Source: Nocardioides silvaticus
GTDB taxonomy: Bacteria; Actinomycetota; Actinomycetes; Propionibacteriales; Nocardioidaceae
Direction of reading: 5' to 3'
Assembly: GCF_003160695.1 (NCBI RefSeq)
Contig: NZ_QGDD01000009.1
Coordinates: forward strand, 182,217-246,216
DNA: 64,000 nucleotides
Positions 19,175 through 27,292 of the stretch are shown in pieces. Positions within the stretch are counted from its first letter, which is position 1. The number at the start of each line of letters is the position of its first letter. Under the pieces are notes generated by a model that saw only the letters and a program-made list of their open reading frames with translations, did not search any database and was not told where the DNA came from. The position numbers were made by a program, and so were the translations under genes.

Positions 19175-19651
19175 TCAGATGATCCTTCCGCCGAAGAAGC
19201 GCCACCGGATGAACGGCACGCGCATGGGTCCGTTGGTCCAAATCCAGATGAACAGCCAGATCACCGAGAAGTCGATGAAGAACGCCCAGAAGAAGAACGA
19301 CGGGAGGTCGCCCTCGTCGACGCCGACCGGCAGCCCGGGAACCAGGCCCAGCTCCAGCAGGATCCAGACCAACGCACCCTCGTTGATCGCGGTGATGAGG
19401 CCGAACATCGTCGGCCAGTCCTTCTCCCACCGGAACTGCTGGATCAGGTGGTAGAGCAGCTCCCAGAGGATCCCGAGCACCAGCACGGTCGCCAGGATGA
19501 TGAAGGTGATCCGGTAGTAGGTCCCGTCGAACCCGGGCACGCCCGGCAGGCCGTCGGGCAGCAGCGGCGTGATGAGGAACGTGATGATGCTGCCGAAGAC
19601 GACGAGCATGAAGATCCGGGTCTGTATCCGCCCGTTCAGGGTGGGCAACAT
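19175..19651 (-). CDS. Four-helix integral membrane protein
   Basis: 158 aa, with four predicted helices: IFMLVVFGSIITFLITPLL, ITFIILATVLVLGILWELL, a middle pair near GLITAINEGALVWILLELG, and FFFWAFFIDFSVIWLFIWIW. No family that I recognise. ATG with GAGGAG about 9 bp upstream. It sits between an FAD/NAD-binding protein (55 bp upstream) and the FHA adaptor (1 bp downstream) on the same strand. The order suggests a membrane anchor or partner for one of them. Confidence 0.7.
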   Translation of the reverse strand: MLPTLNGRIQTRIFMLVVFGSIITFLITPLLPDGLPGVPGFDGTYYRITFIILATVLVLGILWELLYHLIQQFRWEKDWPTMFGLITAINEGALVWILLELGLVPGLPVGVDEGDLPSFFFWAFFIDFSVIWLFIWIWTNGPMRVPFIRWRFFGGRII

Positions 19652-19706
19652 CAGCAGGCTCCTCGGGTCGGGAGGGCGGTCACAGTGACGGAGGGCTGGG
19701 GCCGGG

Positions 19707-21326
19707 TCACGGCTTGCTCCCGAACAGCCACTTCCACCACTGGATCGTCGAGCGGACCGGCCCGATCCGCTTGCAGAACTTCCGCTTCGCCAGGTCCTGG
19801 TAGATCTCCTGCGCCGCGACCTGCAGCCCGAGGAACGTGTCGACGCCGGGGAAGTAGCCGCCCAGCGTGGTGGCGCCCGACGCATACATGGCGCCGTTGC
19901 CGTTGCGGGTCCCGATCAGCTCGAAGTTGCGGTCGACGTTGAGCCGGCCGGTCGGGTTGCGGCTCGCGCCGCCGTGCTCGAGCAGGTCCTTGAGCAGCCG
20001 GTGCTCGGCGATGTCGGCCTCGAGGCCGGTGCAGTCGATGACGAAGTCGACCTCGACCGGGACGGTCCCCTGCGCCGTCCGCACGTGGTTGACGATGCGC
20101 TCGCCGTTGGGCTGCATGTCGTCGACGGTGCCGACGAGCACTTGGTACCAGCCCTCGCGCCGGCCCTGGTTCATCTGCTTCTGCCAGAGCTTGCGCCACG
20201 GCGTGTTGGTGCCGCCCATCCGCTTGTAGATCTCGGCCCGCTGCTCGCCCTCGAGCCCGCGGACCTGCTTCTTGAGCTGGCCGCCCCACACCGACTTCGG
20301 GTAGTTGAAGCCCTGGTAGGCCCAGCCGTTCTCGCCGCGGCGTCGCATGAAGATGCGGGTCTTGCCGCCGCCCGGCCGCGGGTCCTCCTCGTTGCCGTAG
20401 CCGTCGTTGGTGCCGTGGTAGTAGGTCCGGAACAGGTGCACGATGTTGGTCTGCGCGCCGTGGAGGAGCCGGTCGTCCATCAGCCGCTGGAGCACCCGCG
20501 AGGCCACGATGCCGCCACCGCGCACCATGACGGTGCTGGGCTGCTGCATGAGCCGCTCGTAGACGTGCTCGTGCGACTCGTAGGCGTTGACGATGTGTCG
20601 GTAGTCGTTGTGCTCGGTGCGGTAGCGCTGGAGCTCGGGCAGGAACTTCAGGCCGGGGTAGCCGACGGCGAGGTGGACGTACTGCGAGCGGAAGGCGACC
20701 CGCTTGGTGGCCGACGCCCCCTCGGGTGGGGTCAGGATCGTGAAGTAGCCGCCGCCGTACCGCCGGCGCACGATGCGGACCAGGCCCTTGACGAGCATCT
20801 GGTCGTAGTCGATGCGGTTCTTCTCGCGCTCCATCGTCTCGAAGGCCTGGCCGGCCTTCGGCGTGTAGTAGTCGGAGAAGATCGGCTCGCTGAAGAGGCC
20901 CCAGAGGAGCTTGAGGTTGAAGGTCCGCATCGCCTCGGCGAAGCCGTACGACGGGAAGCCCCAGATGTTGTCGGGACGCGAGGCGGAGTCGGAGCGGAGC
21001 CGCTCGCCGCGGGGGATCTGCGAGACGCGGGTGAGGTACTCATACGTCTGCCAGGGGTGGTCGAGCGTTCCGAGCACACGCATCTGCGACGTCGGGACGC
21101 CGGCGATCCGCAGGTAGTCGACCGTCACGAAGCTGCCGATCCCGGAACCGACGGTCACGAAGGGGACATCCACGATCGGGATGCCGGCAGCGGCCACGAG
21201 CTCGTCGGTCCAGAAGTCCGTCTGGAGCATCTCGTCGGTGAGGTCACCGGCGGGCATCGGCTGGGCAGGCAGGTACGTGCTGGGGTCTGTGGTCGGTACC
21301 ACCGATGCTGCAGTGGGCTCGATCAA
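19707..21326 (-). CDS. FAD/NAD(P)-binding protein of unknown function
   Basis: 539 aa. The N-terminal part has VGSGIGSFVTVDYLRIAG, a dinucleotide-binding GxGxxG loop at about residue 60. Mid-protein VRGGGIVASRVLQRL looks like a second Rossmann loop, and VIDCTGLEAD near residue 425 resembles the second FAD-binding block of flavin oxidoreductases. The C-terminal ASGATTLGGYFPGVDTFLGLQ would close the FAD site. The start is TTG at 21324-21326 with AAGGAGG four bases upstream. It is the first gene of an operon with the membrane protein and FHA protein, divergent from a Ser/Thr kinase. Substrate unknown; a redox input or output for the signalling island is an inference. Confidence 0.7.
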   Translation of the reverse strand: MIEPTAASVVPTTDPSTYLPAQPMPAGDLTDEMLQTDFWTDELVAAAGIPIVDVPFVTVGSGIGSFVTVDYLRIAGVPTSQMRVLGTLDHPWQTYEYLTRVSQIPRGERLRSDSASRPDNIWGFPSYGFAEAMRTFNLKLLWGLFSEPIFSDYYTPKAGQAFETMEREKNRIDYDQMLVKGLVRIVRRRYGGGYFTILTPPEGASATKRVAFRSQYVHLAVGYPGLKFLPELQRYRTEHNDYRHIVNAYESHEHVYERLMQQPSTVMVRGGGIVASRVLQRLMDDRLLHGAQTNIVHLFRTYYHGTNDGYGNEEDPRPGGGKTRIFMRRRGENGWAYQGFNYPKSVWGGQLKKQVRGLEGEQRAEIYKRMGGTNTPWRKLWQKQMNQGRREGWYQVLVGTVDDMQPNGERIVNHVRTAQGTVPVEVDFVIDCTGLEADIAEHRLLKDLLEHGGASRNPTGRLNVDRNFELIGTRNGNGAMYASGATTLGGYFPGVDTFLGLQVAAQEIYQDLAKRKFCKRIGPVRSTIQWWKWLFGSKP

Positions 21327-21585
21327 CGCGCCTCCTTCGTCGTTGGGAGGTTCCGTGTCGGTGCGTCCGGAACGCTACACCGGCTACCCGTCACTCTGCT
21401 TCCGAATCCTTGAGGGGGGAAGCATCTGGCGGAAAACCGTTCGCGAGGATGAATCGCCCGTGCTGGTGCCGGTTTTGACTGGCGCTCCTCGTGGCACGTG
21501 CCATGCTGTGAGCGACAACGTGCGACACCGCTTCCCGCGCGTGCGAGAGGGTGGCGTTGTTGGGAACGAGACCCAGGAGGAGCGC
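21327..21585. other. Divergent intergenic region between FAD protein and kinase
   Basis: 259 bp without a convincing gene. It is less GC-rich than its surroundings. TTGACT at 21475-21480 and CATGCT at 21502-21507 face the kinase but are 21 bp apart, longer than ideal. AGGAGG at 21575-21580 is the kinase ribosome binding site. No clear promoter for the leftward gene was found beyond its AAGGAGG. Confidence 0.5.
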
Positions 21586-22398
21586 GTGCAAGGCATCGCG
21601 GACTATGAGTTCATCCGGGCGCTGGGCGAGTCGAACTACGGCACCAACTACCTGGCGAACGCGCCCGCTCGTCTGGGCATCGCCGCCGAGCAGGTCGTCG
21701 TCAAGGTCATCGCCGGCCCCACCTCGGACGACGCGTTCCGGCGCGCGACCCGCGAGCTGAAGCACTTCAGCGTGGCCGACTCCGACCGGCTGGTCGCGGT
21801 CTACGACGCCGGTCGGCACGGCGGGGCGTTCTACTACGCGATGGAGTACCTGCCCCTCGGCTCGCTGGCGAAGCCCAACGTCGCGCTCGACCCCGGGCGG
21901 GCGGTCGCGGCCGTCCGCGACGCCGCCCTGGCGGCCCATGCCCTGCACGAGCGAGGCATCGCCCACCGCGACATCAAGCCCGACAACATCCTCATCGCCG
22001 AGGACGGCGGCCGGCTCTCCGACCTCGGCCTGTCGCAGCTGCTGTCGCCGGGCATGGTGATGACCGGGCTCGGCCAGATCGGCCTCGAGTTCACCGACCC
22101 CTCGATCATGCTGGGTTCTGCCGCGTCGCGGGCGAGCGACATCTGGTCGCTCGGCGCCTGCCTCCACTTCGCCCTCACCGGGCGGGGGGTCTACGGCGAC
22201 CTGCGCAGCACCGAGCCGCTGCTGCTCGTCCGCTCGATCCTGGCCTCGCAGCCGACGCTCGCGGCCGACCTGCCGCCGGCGGCCGCCGAGCTGATCGGTG
22301 CCTGCCTCGCCTCCGACGTCACCGGCCGGCCGCGGACCGCGGCCGAGGTGGCCGAGCGCGCCTCCGCCATCGCCGCCGGGTTGGGCGCCGGGGTCTGA
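21586..22398 (+). CDS. Serine/threonine protein kinase, soluble
   Basis: 270 aa, a kinase domain and nothing else: no membrane helix, PASTA or other sensor. Glycine-rich loop ALGESNYGTNYLA, ATP-lysine in VVVKVI (about residue 40), catalytic loop HRDIKPDNIL (about 127) and DLG in place of DFG (about 145), then ASDIWSLGACL. All residues needed for phosphotransfer are present. I chose GTG 21586 because AGGAGG lies six bases upstream and the domain starts directly after. A membrane protein with a proline-rich linker follows on the same strand and may be its target or sensor. Confidence 0.88.
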   Translation: MQGIADYEFIRALGESNYGTNYLANAPARLGIAAEQVVVKVIAGPTSDDAFRRATRELKHFSVADSDRLVAVYDAGRHGGAFYYAMEYLPLGSLAKPNVALDPGRAVAAVRDAALAAHALHERGIAHRDIKPDNILIAEDGGRLSDLGLSQLLSPGMVMTGLGQIGLEFTDPSIMLGSAASRASDIWSLGACLHFALTGRGVYGDLRSTEPLLLVRSILASQPTLAADLPPAAAELIGACLASDVTGRPRTAAEVAERASAIAAGLGAGV

Positions 22399-22512
22399 CC
22401 CTCCGATCCAGGGGGAACGATTCGTCGGGTCCTGCCGCGAAGGGGGACGCAGGACGCCTAGGATTCTCGGGCCGAGCGACCGGCGACGAAGTCCATTCTT
22501 TTGGGGAGATCC

Positions 22513-24168
22513 ATGGAACTGCACGAGAGCCTGTACGCCCTGGGCAAGAGCCAGGGTCGGGAGCTCTTCAACGACGCCGACAGCTTCCGCGGGGCGCTCG
22601 ACGACTACCTCGACGAGGACAGCGCGACGACCGGGGACATCAACCTCCTGGTCGACGCGGTCCGGCTCGGTGCGTTCCAGGCCATGATGACCATGCTCGA
22701 CAGCGGTGCCGACGCCGACCGAGCGGTCTCCGAGGCAGGCAGCCGGCTCGCGCGGGACCGCGGCAGCGCCGACGTCGGTGGCGCGATGTGGGCCCTCGCC
22801 GTCCTCGGCTACGCGACCGGCAAGGTCTCGGACGCGCAGGTGCGCAGCTACCGCACCCAACACTCCTCGGCGCCGACCCCGCCGCCGGTCGGACCGCCGA
22901 CCGTGCTTCCTCCCGCCGCTCCCGGCAGCGCCCCCGCGCCGGCCCCCGGCCCCGGCGTCCCGCCGCCCACCGGCTCGCCGGTCGGCTCGCCGCCGCCCCC
23001 GGGCGCCACCACGCCGCCGCCGACCGCTCCGGTCTGGCCCAGCTCGGGGCCGAACCCGGCCGCGCCCGCGCCCGGCCCGGCCGCTCCGGTGCCGGCGCCC
23101 GCGGCGTCGTACGGCGCTCCGCCTCCGTCGTACGGCGGCTACGGCCACGCCGCGACCCCGCCGAAGAAGAGCCGGCTCCCGCTCGTGCTCGCGCTCGTCG
23201 GCGGGCTCGTGGTGCTCGCCGTCATCGCCGTGCTGATCCCCGTGGTGTTCCTCGCCGACGACGACAAGAAGCCGGACGACCCGGAGGCGTCGAGCGACGG
23301 ACCGACCTCGCCGACCACCCCCGAGGGCCCCGACGTGTCGTTCGAGGCGCTCAACGAGCGCTACCAGAGCCTGGGGTCGCGGGTGACCTCCGGCATGGAC
23401 GGCTGCGAGGCCGCCGGGCTCCAGTCGGGCCAGGCCGAGAAGATCCAGTGCACGTTCCCGCAGGGAACGCTGGTGCTGACGACGTACGCCTCCGGTGACG
23501 AGCTGACCGCCGCTCGGAAGCGCCGCCTGAACGACAAGGAGGGGACGATCGTCTCCGACGTCGACTCGGGCGCCTACTACCGCTTCGACCCGACGACGGC
23601 GAACGCGGAGAGCACCGACCCGCCGATCATCTACTGGGACAGCCAGGCCGGCATCCAGTCCGCCGAGCTGACCGGCAACACGGGCGTCAAGGCCGACCAG
23701 CTCGACCCCGCCTTCGACGCGGTGGCGGCGACGGTCACCCCGCCCGACGGCCTCACCGACGTCGCGGTGCAGGACTTCGCCAGCACCTTCACCGTCATCA
23801 ACTGCACCCGGATCCCGACCGAGACCGACGGCGAGGCCGAGGAGAGCGAGTGCCGGCGCTCCGGCCGCCGCACCTGGGTCGGCAAGTTCAACAAAGTCGG
23901 CGACCTGCGCCGCTACCGCAGCAACGCCAAGACCTTGGCCAAGCAGGACGGCGACCTCGTCGTCGACTACTGGTACACCGACGCCAACAGCAACGGTCAG
24001 CAGGACTCCGACGAGCCGGAGCAGGGCAAGATCTACGGCTACATCGAGGAGCAGGACACCGACGACTACGGCGTCCTCTACATCGACGACCTCGACTGCC
24101 GCTGCTACCTGCAGATGTACGACAAGGGTCAGGGCGACCCGTTGAAGCTGTACAACCTGATCTTCTGA
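22513..24168 (+). CDS. Single-pass membrane protein with Pro-rich linker
   Basis: 551 aa. A cytoplasmic helical domain (about 1-115, SLYALGKSQGRELFNDADSF at the start) is followed by about 100 residues rich in Pro/Ala/Gly and one membrane helix (about 221-243). An outside domain of about 300 residues has several cysteines. The outer domain matches nothing I know; it ends in a Cys-containing DCRCYLQMYD segment. The topology (cytoplasmic helical part, disordered linker, membrane helix, outer domain) suits a transmembrane receptor or kinase substrate. ATG with GGGGAGAT upstream; 114 bp after the kinase. No function can be assigned. Confidence 0.72.
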   Translation: MELHESLYALGKSQGRELFNDADSFRGALDDYLDEDSATTGDINLLVDAVRLGAFQAMMTMLDSGADADRAVSEAGSRLARDRGSADVGGAMWALAVLGYATGKVSDAQVRSYRTQHSSAPTPPPVGPPTVLPPAAPGSAPAPAPGPGVPPPTGSPVGSPPPPGATTPPPTAPVWPSSGPNPAAPAPGPAAPVPAPAASYGAPPPSYGGYGHAATPPKKSRLPLVLALVGGLVVLAVIAVLIPVVFLADDDKKPDDPEASSDGPTSPTTPEGPDVSFEALNERYQSLGSRVTSGMDGCEAAGLQSGQAEKIQCTFPQGTLVLTTYASGDELTAARKRRLNDKEGTIVSDVDSGAYYRFDPTTANAESTDPPIIYWDSQAGIQSAELTGNTGVKADQLDPAFDAVAATVTPPDGLTDVAVQDFASTFTVINCTRIPTETDGEAEESECRRSGRRTWVGKFNKVGDLRRYRSNAKTLAKQDGDLVVDYWYTDANSNGQQDSDEPEQGKIYGYIEEQDTDDYGVLYIDDLDCRCYLQMYDKGQGDPLKLYNLIF

Positions 24169-24170
24169 GC

Positions 24171-24217
24171 TCGGTCGTCGAGCAGCCCGAGCCGCCAGGC
24201 GAGGGCGTATCGAGACG
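24171..24217. repeat. Half copy of the 79-bp palindromic element
   Basis: TCGGTCGTCGAG...GCGTATCGAGACG matches the right half of the elements at 49531-49609 and 49789-49867, with a few C/T differences. It lies between convergent genes, three bases after a stop codon. Confidence 0.8.
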
Positions 24218-24256
24218 CGCGCCCATGCCCACGATCACCCTCGGGCGCGCGGACGG

Positions 24257-25147
24257 TCAGGGGCGGTCGAGGGTATCGGCGAGCTCGGGGAGAAAGGTGC
24301 GCTCGGGGTCGACCGGGCGCTCCCCGGCAGCGGCGCCGAGGTCGGCGCGGGCGATGATCGCCATGGAGGTGTCGTCGCCGCCGATCTGGGCGGGTTCGTC
24401 GAGCCAGGAGGGGAGCTGGTCGCGGACCCAGTCGAGGCCACGGGTGCGGCCGAAGTCGACGAGCTGCTCCCCGGTCTGGCGCCACCAGCCGCCCGCGTCG
24501 ACGCGGGAGGTGCCGAAGCCATCGGTGCAGAAGAAGGCGAGGGCGATGTCCTCGACGCGGGTGTCGATGACCGCGGTGCGGAGCGACCGCAGCGGCTCGG
24601 GCTCGCAGAGCGAGCTGGTGTGCAGGCCGTCGAGCTGCGGGTCGTCGGGGAGGGCGCGGGAGGCCTCGCCCTGGTCGCTGACGATCACGGCGTCGCCGTC
24701 GCCGATCTGGAGAACGATCATCAGGTCGCCGGAGACGGCGGCGGCGAGGAGCGTGGTGCCGTAGGGCCGGAGCGGGTCGTCGGAGGCTGCCGCCTGGCGC
24801 GGGTCGCCCAGGTCGAACGGGTTGGCCGCGACGTGGTGGCGGACCTTGGTCTCCCAGCTCTCGACGATCGCAGCGGCAGCGGCGGTCACGACGTCACCCG
24901 CGCTCTCGGGGTCGGTCAGGTCGCCGATCACCCGGCGCATCTCCTCGACCGCGCTGACGGCAGCGAGCGCGGAGCCGATGTCGCTGCGGAAGTGGGCCCG
25001 GTGGCCGTGGCCGTCGGCGACGGCGGCGACCGCCTGGCGGCCGTCGGTCCAGGTCAGGACGGCGTCCTGCAGGGGGAGGTCGTCGCGGACGTGCACCGAT
25101 CCGATCCGAGAAGCGGACAGGACCGTCCACTGCGTGCCGAGTGTCAC
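24257..25147 (-). CDS. PP2C-family serine/threonine phosphatase
   Basis: 296 aa. Mn/Mg-binding motifs of PP2C are visible: VADGHG at residues 43-48, GDGDAVIV mid-protein, the FCTDGFG block and the C-terminal IGGDDTSMAII. It should dephosphorylate targets of the two kinases in this island. The GTG start overlaps the vWA stop by 4 bp, so the two are translationally coupled. The vWA-PP2C pair plus the divergent kinase gives the TerY-P triad composition (E. coli yegL, yegK, yegI). The family call is firm; the triad assignment is from family knowledge and neighbourhood. Confidence 0.85.
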   Translation of the reverse strand: MTLGTQWTVLSASRIGSVHVRDDLPLQDAVLTWTDGRQAVAAVADGHGHRAHFRSDIGSALAAVSAVEEMRRVIGDLTDPESAGDVVTAAAAAIVESWETKVRHHVAANPFDLGDPRQAAASDDPLRPYGTTLLAAAVSGDLMIVLQIGDGDAVIVSDQGEASRALPDDPQLDGLHTSSLCEPEPLRSLRTAVIDTRVEDIALAFFCTDGFGTSRVDAGGWWRQTGEQLVDFGRTRGLDWVRDQLPSWLDEPAQIGGDDTSMAIIARADLGAAAGERPVDPERTFLPELADTLDRP

Positions 25148-25842
25148 CCGAGCGTGCTCCAGATCGGGTCACCGATCGGGCTCGGCGGCACCGCCGACAG
25201 GCCGCCGCCACCGACGACCGGCCGCGACGCGACCTTGCTGGCAGCCTTGGAGGCCCAGACGATGTACTCGACCAGCTGCTCGGGGTTGTCGGCGCGCAGC
25301 AGCGGGACGTCCTCGTCACCGATGAACCGGCGCAGCGAGTGCATGTCGGCGTCGCGGCCGACGCCCAGCGCGAGCCGGACGGCGGTCGCACCCCACCGGT
25401 TGTTGAGGAGGGACTGCAGGCCCTCGGCGAAGGTGGTGCCGCTGCTCTGCGTGGGCCGACCGTCGGAGACCAGGATGATCGCCGGAGGATAGGCGCTCGA
25501 GCCGTCGTCGAGCTCGGAGAGGGCGTCGGTCAGCGTCAGCAGCGCGCTGCCGAGCTCGGTGAAACCGCGCGGCACGGCCTCGAGCCGTTCCCAGTGGATC
25601 TGGTCGACCGGCGTCGGCTCCTCGATGACCCAGCGCGGCTCGTTGGCGAACGCCAGCACCCGGATCAGCATCTCGGCGTGCGGGTTGGCGCGGGCCTCGT
25701 CCTTGAGGTGGGGGAGCACCTCGGAGATCGCGTTGTTCAGGGCCTGGATGCGGCCGCCGCGCATCATCGAGCCGGAGACGTCCAGGACGAAGATGAAGTG
25801 GAGGGGCTTTCGCGCCAAAGCGCCGCCCAAGCGGTCACTCAT
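25144..25842 (-). CDS. von Willebrand factor A domain protein, TerY-like
   Basis: 232 aa, essentially one vWA domain. The metal-adhesion site DxSxS is intact (DVSGSM, residues 21-26), and VSDGRPT follows at the expected distance. It probably binds a partner through a divalent metal. TerY proteins combine exactly this domain with a PP2C and a kinase. AGGAGA sits about six bases upstream of the ATG. It is divergent from the kinase at 25955 across a 112-bp AT-rich control region, and coupled to the phosphatase by a 4-bp overlap. Confidence 0.85.
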   Translation of the reverse strand: MSDRLGGALARKPLHFIFVLDVSGSMMRGGRIQALNNAISEVLPHLKDEARANPHAEMLIRVLAFANEPRWVIEEPTPVDQIHWERLEAVPRGFTELGSALLTLTDALSELDDGSSAYPPAIILVSDGRPTQSSGTTFAEGLQSLLNNRWGATAVRLALGVGRDADMHSLRRFIGDEDVPLLRADNPEQLVEYIVWASKAASKVASRPVVGGGGLSAVPPSPIGDPIWSTLG

Positions 25843-25894
25843 GCCATCTCCTGCTTACCGGGGTTTGGACGCCGCCGTCACTGAACAGGTTATA

Positions 25895-25913
25895 GATTGT
25901 CACACACACAATC
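25895..25913. promoter_or_regulatory. Inverted repeat in the vWA/kinase divergent promoter
   Basis: GATTGT-N7-ACAATC, perfect 6-bp arms, in a rare AT-rich patch between the divergent genes. TATAGA at 25891-25896 could be a rightward -10 and TATAAC (reverse of 25889-25894) a leftward one. A dimeric repressor bound here could control both sides of the triad. No regulator is encoded nearby. Confidence 0.45.
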
Positions 25914-25954
25914 GTTCCGGAGCGGAACGTGATGCACGGAGGTCGGCGACACCG

Positions 25955-27283
25955 ATGGTGCTGGCAGAAGGCGTCGAGGTCGACCTCGGGCCGTTGGGCC
26001 GCGCACGGGTGACCTCTCTCCTCGGCCAGGGCGGTCAGGGCTACGTCTTCGAGGTACGACGCGACACCGGCGAGCCCCTCGCGCTGAAGTGGTACAAGCC
26101 CGAGAGCGCCACGACCGAGCAGTACCAGGAGATGCAGCAGCTGGTCGAGATCGGCTCGCCGCACCGTCGGTTCCTGTGGCCGCTGAGCATGGCCCGGGTG
26201 CACAGCCAGCCGAGCTTCGGCTACGTCATGCACCTGCGCGACCCGAAGTTCCTGGAGCTGAGCTACCTGCTGCTCAACGCCGATCGCGACGGCAACCCGC
26301 TCGACGTCTCGTTCTCCTCGATCATCGAGCTGTGCCGCCAGCTGAGCTACAGCTTCCTCCGGCTGCACGCCCGCGGGCTCTGCTACCGGGACATCTCCTT
26401 CGGCAACGTGTTCTTCGAGCCGACGACCGGCGACGTGCTGATCTGCGACAACGACAACGTCGGCATCGACAACGGCACCGGGCGGGTGCTCGGCACGCCG
26501 TACTTCATGGCGCCGGAGGTCGTCCGCGACACGACCTACCGCACGCTGCCCAACACCGACACCGATCGGCACTCGCTGGCGGTGCTGCTGTTCTACTCCC
26601 TCTTCCTCGGCCACCCGCTCGAGGGTCGCCGCACCGATGCGGGCGTGCGCGACGCGCACTGGCTGATGACCCACTTCGGCACCGACCCGCTGTTCTGCAT
26701 GCACCCGACCGACCGGTCCAACCGGCCGGCCGAGATCGTGCAGCAGTACTGGAAGATCTATCCGCAGTTCCTCCGGGACCTCTTCGTCCAAGCGTTCGTC
26801 GACGGCATGGAGCGGCCGGGCGCCCGCGTCACGGAGGGCCAGTGGATCAAGGCGATGGACCGACTGCGGGACGGCCTGCTCGCCTGCCCGACCTGCGGCA
26901 CGACGAACTTCTGGTCCAGCGGCGAGCCCGACCCGGTGTGCTGGCAGGACGGCACCGTCGTGAGTCCGCCGTACCTCCTCCAGGTGGGTCGCCGCACGGT
27001 CGCGGTCGGACCGCAGGCCGCGATCCGGTCCGACCACCTCGCCTCGGGCGTCGACCACCCGGTCGTGCTGGGCGACCTGCGCCAGCACCCGCAGGCCCCC
27101 GAGCGGTGGGGTCTCCACAACGCCTCCGACGTCGCCTGGCCGGTTGCCTACCCCGGCGGCCAGAGCTTCTCCCTCGACCCGGACCGCACCATCGAGCTGG
27201 TCCCCGGTGCGCGGATCCAGATCCGCAACGCCACGGTGCACGTGCGCCAGCCCGACCCCGACGCCACGATCCTCCAGGCGTAG
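25955..27283 (+). CDS. Protein kinase of the TerY-P/YegI type
   Basis: 442 aa. Kinase domain about 10-300: glycine loop GQGGQGYVFEV, ATP-lysine in LALKWYKP (about 43), catalytic loop CYRDISFGNVF (about 143) and CDNDNVG where classical kinases have DFG (about 163). Asp and Asn for metal binding are kept, so activity is plausible. A short C-rich motif follows (ACPTCGTTNFW...DPVCWQDG). Only three cysteines remain where four would make a zinc ribbon. The last 100 residues look like a beta-sandwich (WGLHNASDVAWPV). GGAGG lies 12 bp before the ATG. The next gene starts within 10 bp, so kinase and FHA-protease are co-transcribed. Confidence 0.82.
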   Translation: MVLAEGVEVDLGPLGRARVTSLLGQGGQGYVFEVRRDTGEPLALKWYKPESATTEQYQEMQQLVEIGSPHRRFLWPLSMARVHSQPSFGYVMHLRDPKFLELSYLLLNADRDGNPLDVSFSSIIELCRQLSYSFLRLHARGLCYRDISFGNVFFEPTTGDVLICDNDNVGIDNGTGRVLGTPYFMAPEVVRDTTYRTLPNTDTDRHSLAVLLFYSLFLGHPLEGRRTDAGVRDAHWLMTHFGTDPLFCMHPTDRSNRPAEIVQQYWKIYPQFLRDLFVQAFVDGMERPGARVTEGQWIKAMDRLRDGLLACPTCGTTNFWSSGEPDPVCWQDGTVVSPPYLLQVGRRTVAVGPQAAIRSDHLASGVDHPVVLGDLRQHPQAPERWGLHNASDVAWPVAYPGGQSFSLDPDRTIELVPGARIQIRNATVHVRQPDPDATILQA

Positions 27284-27292
27284 GTGGGCCTC

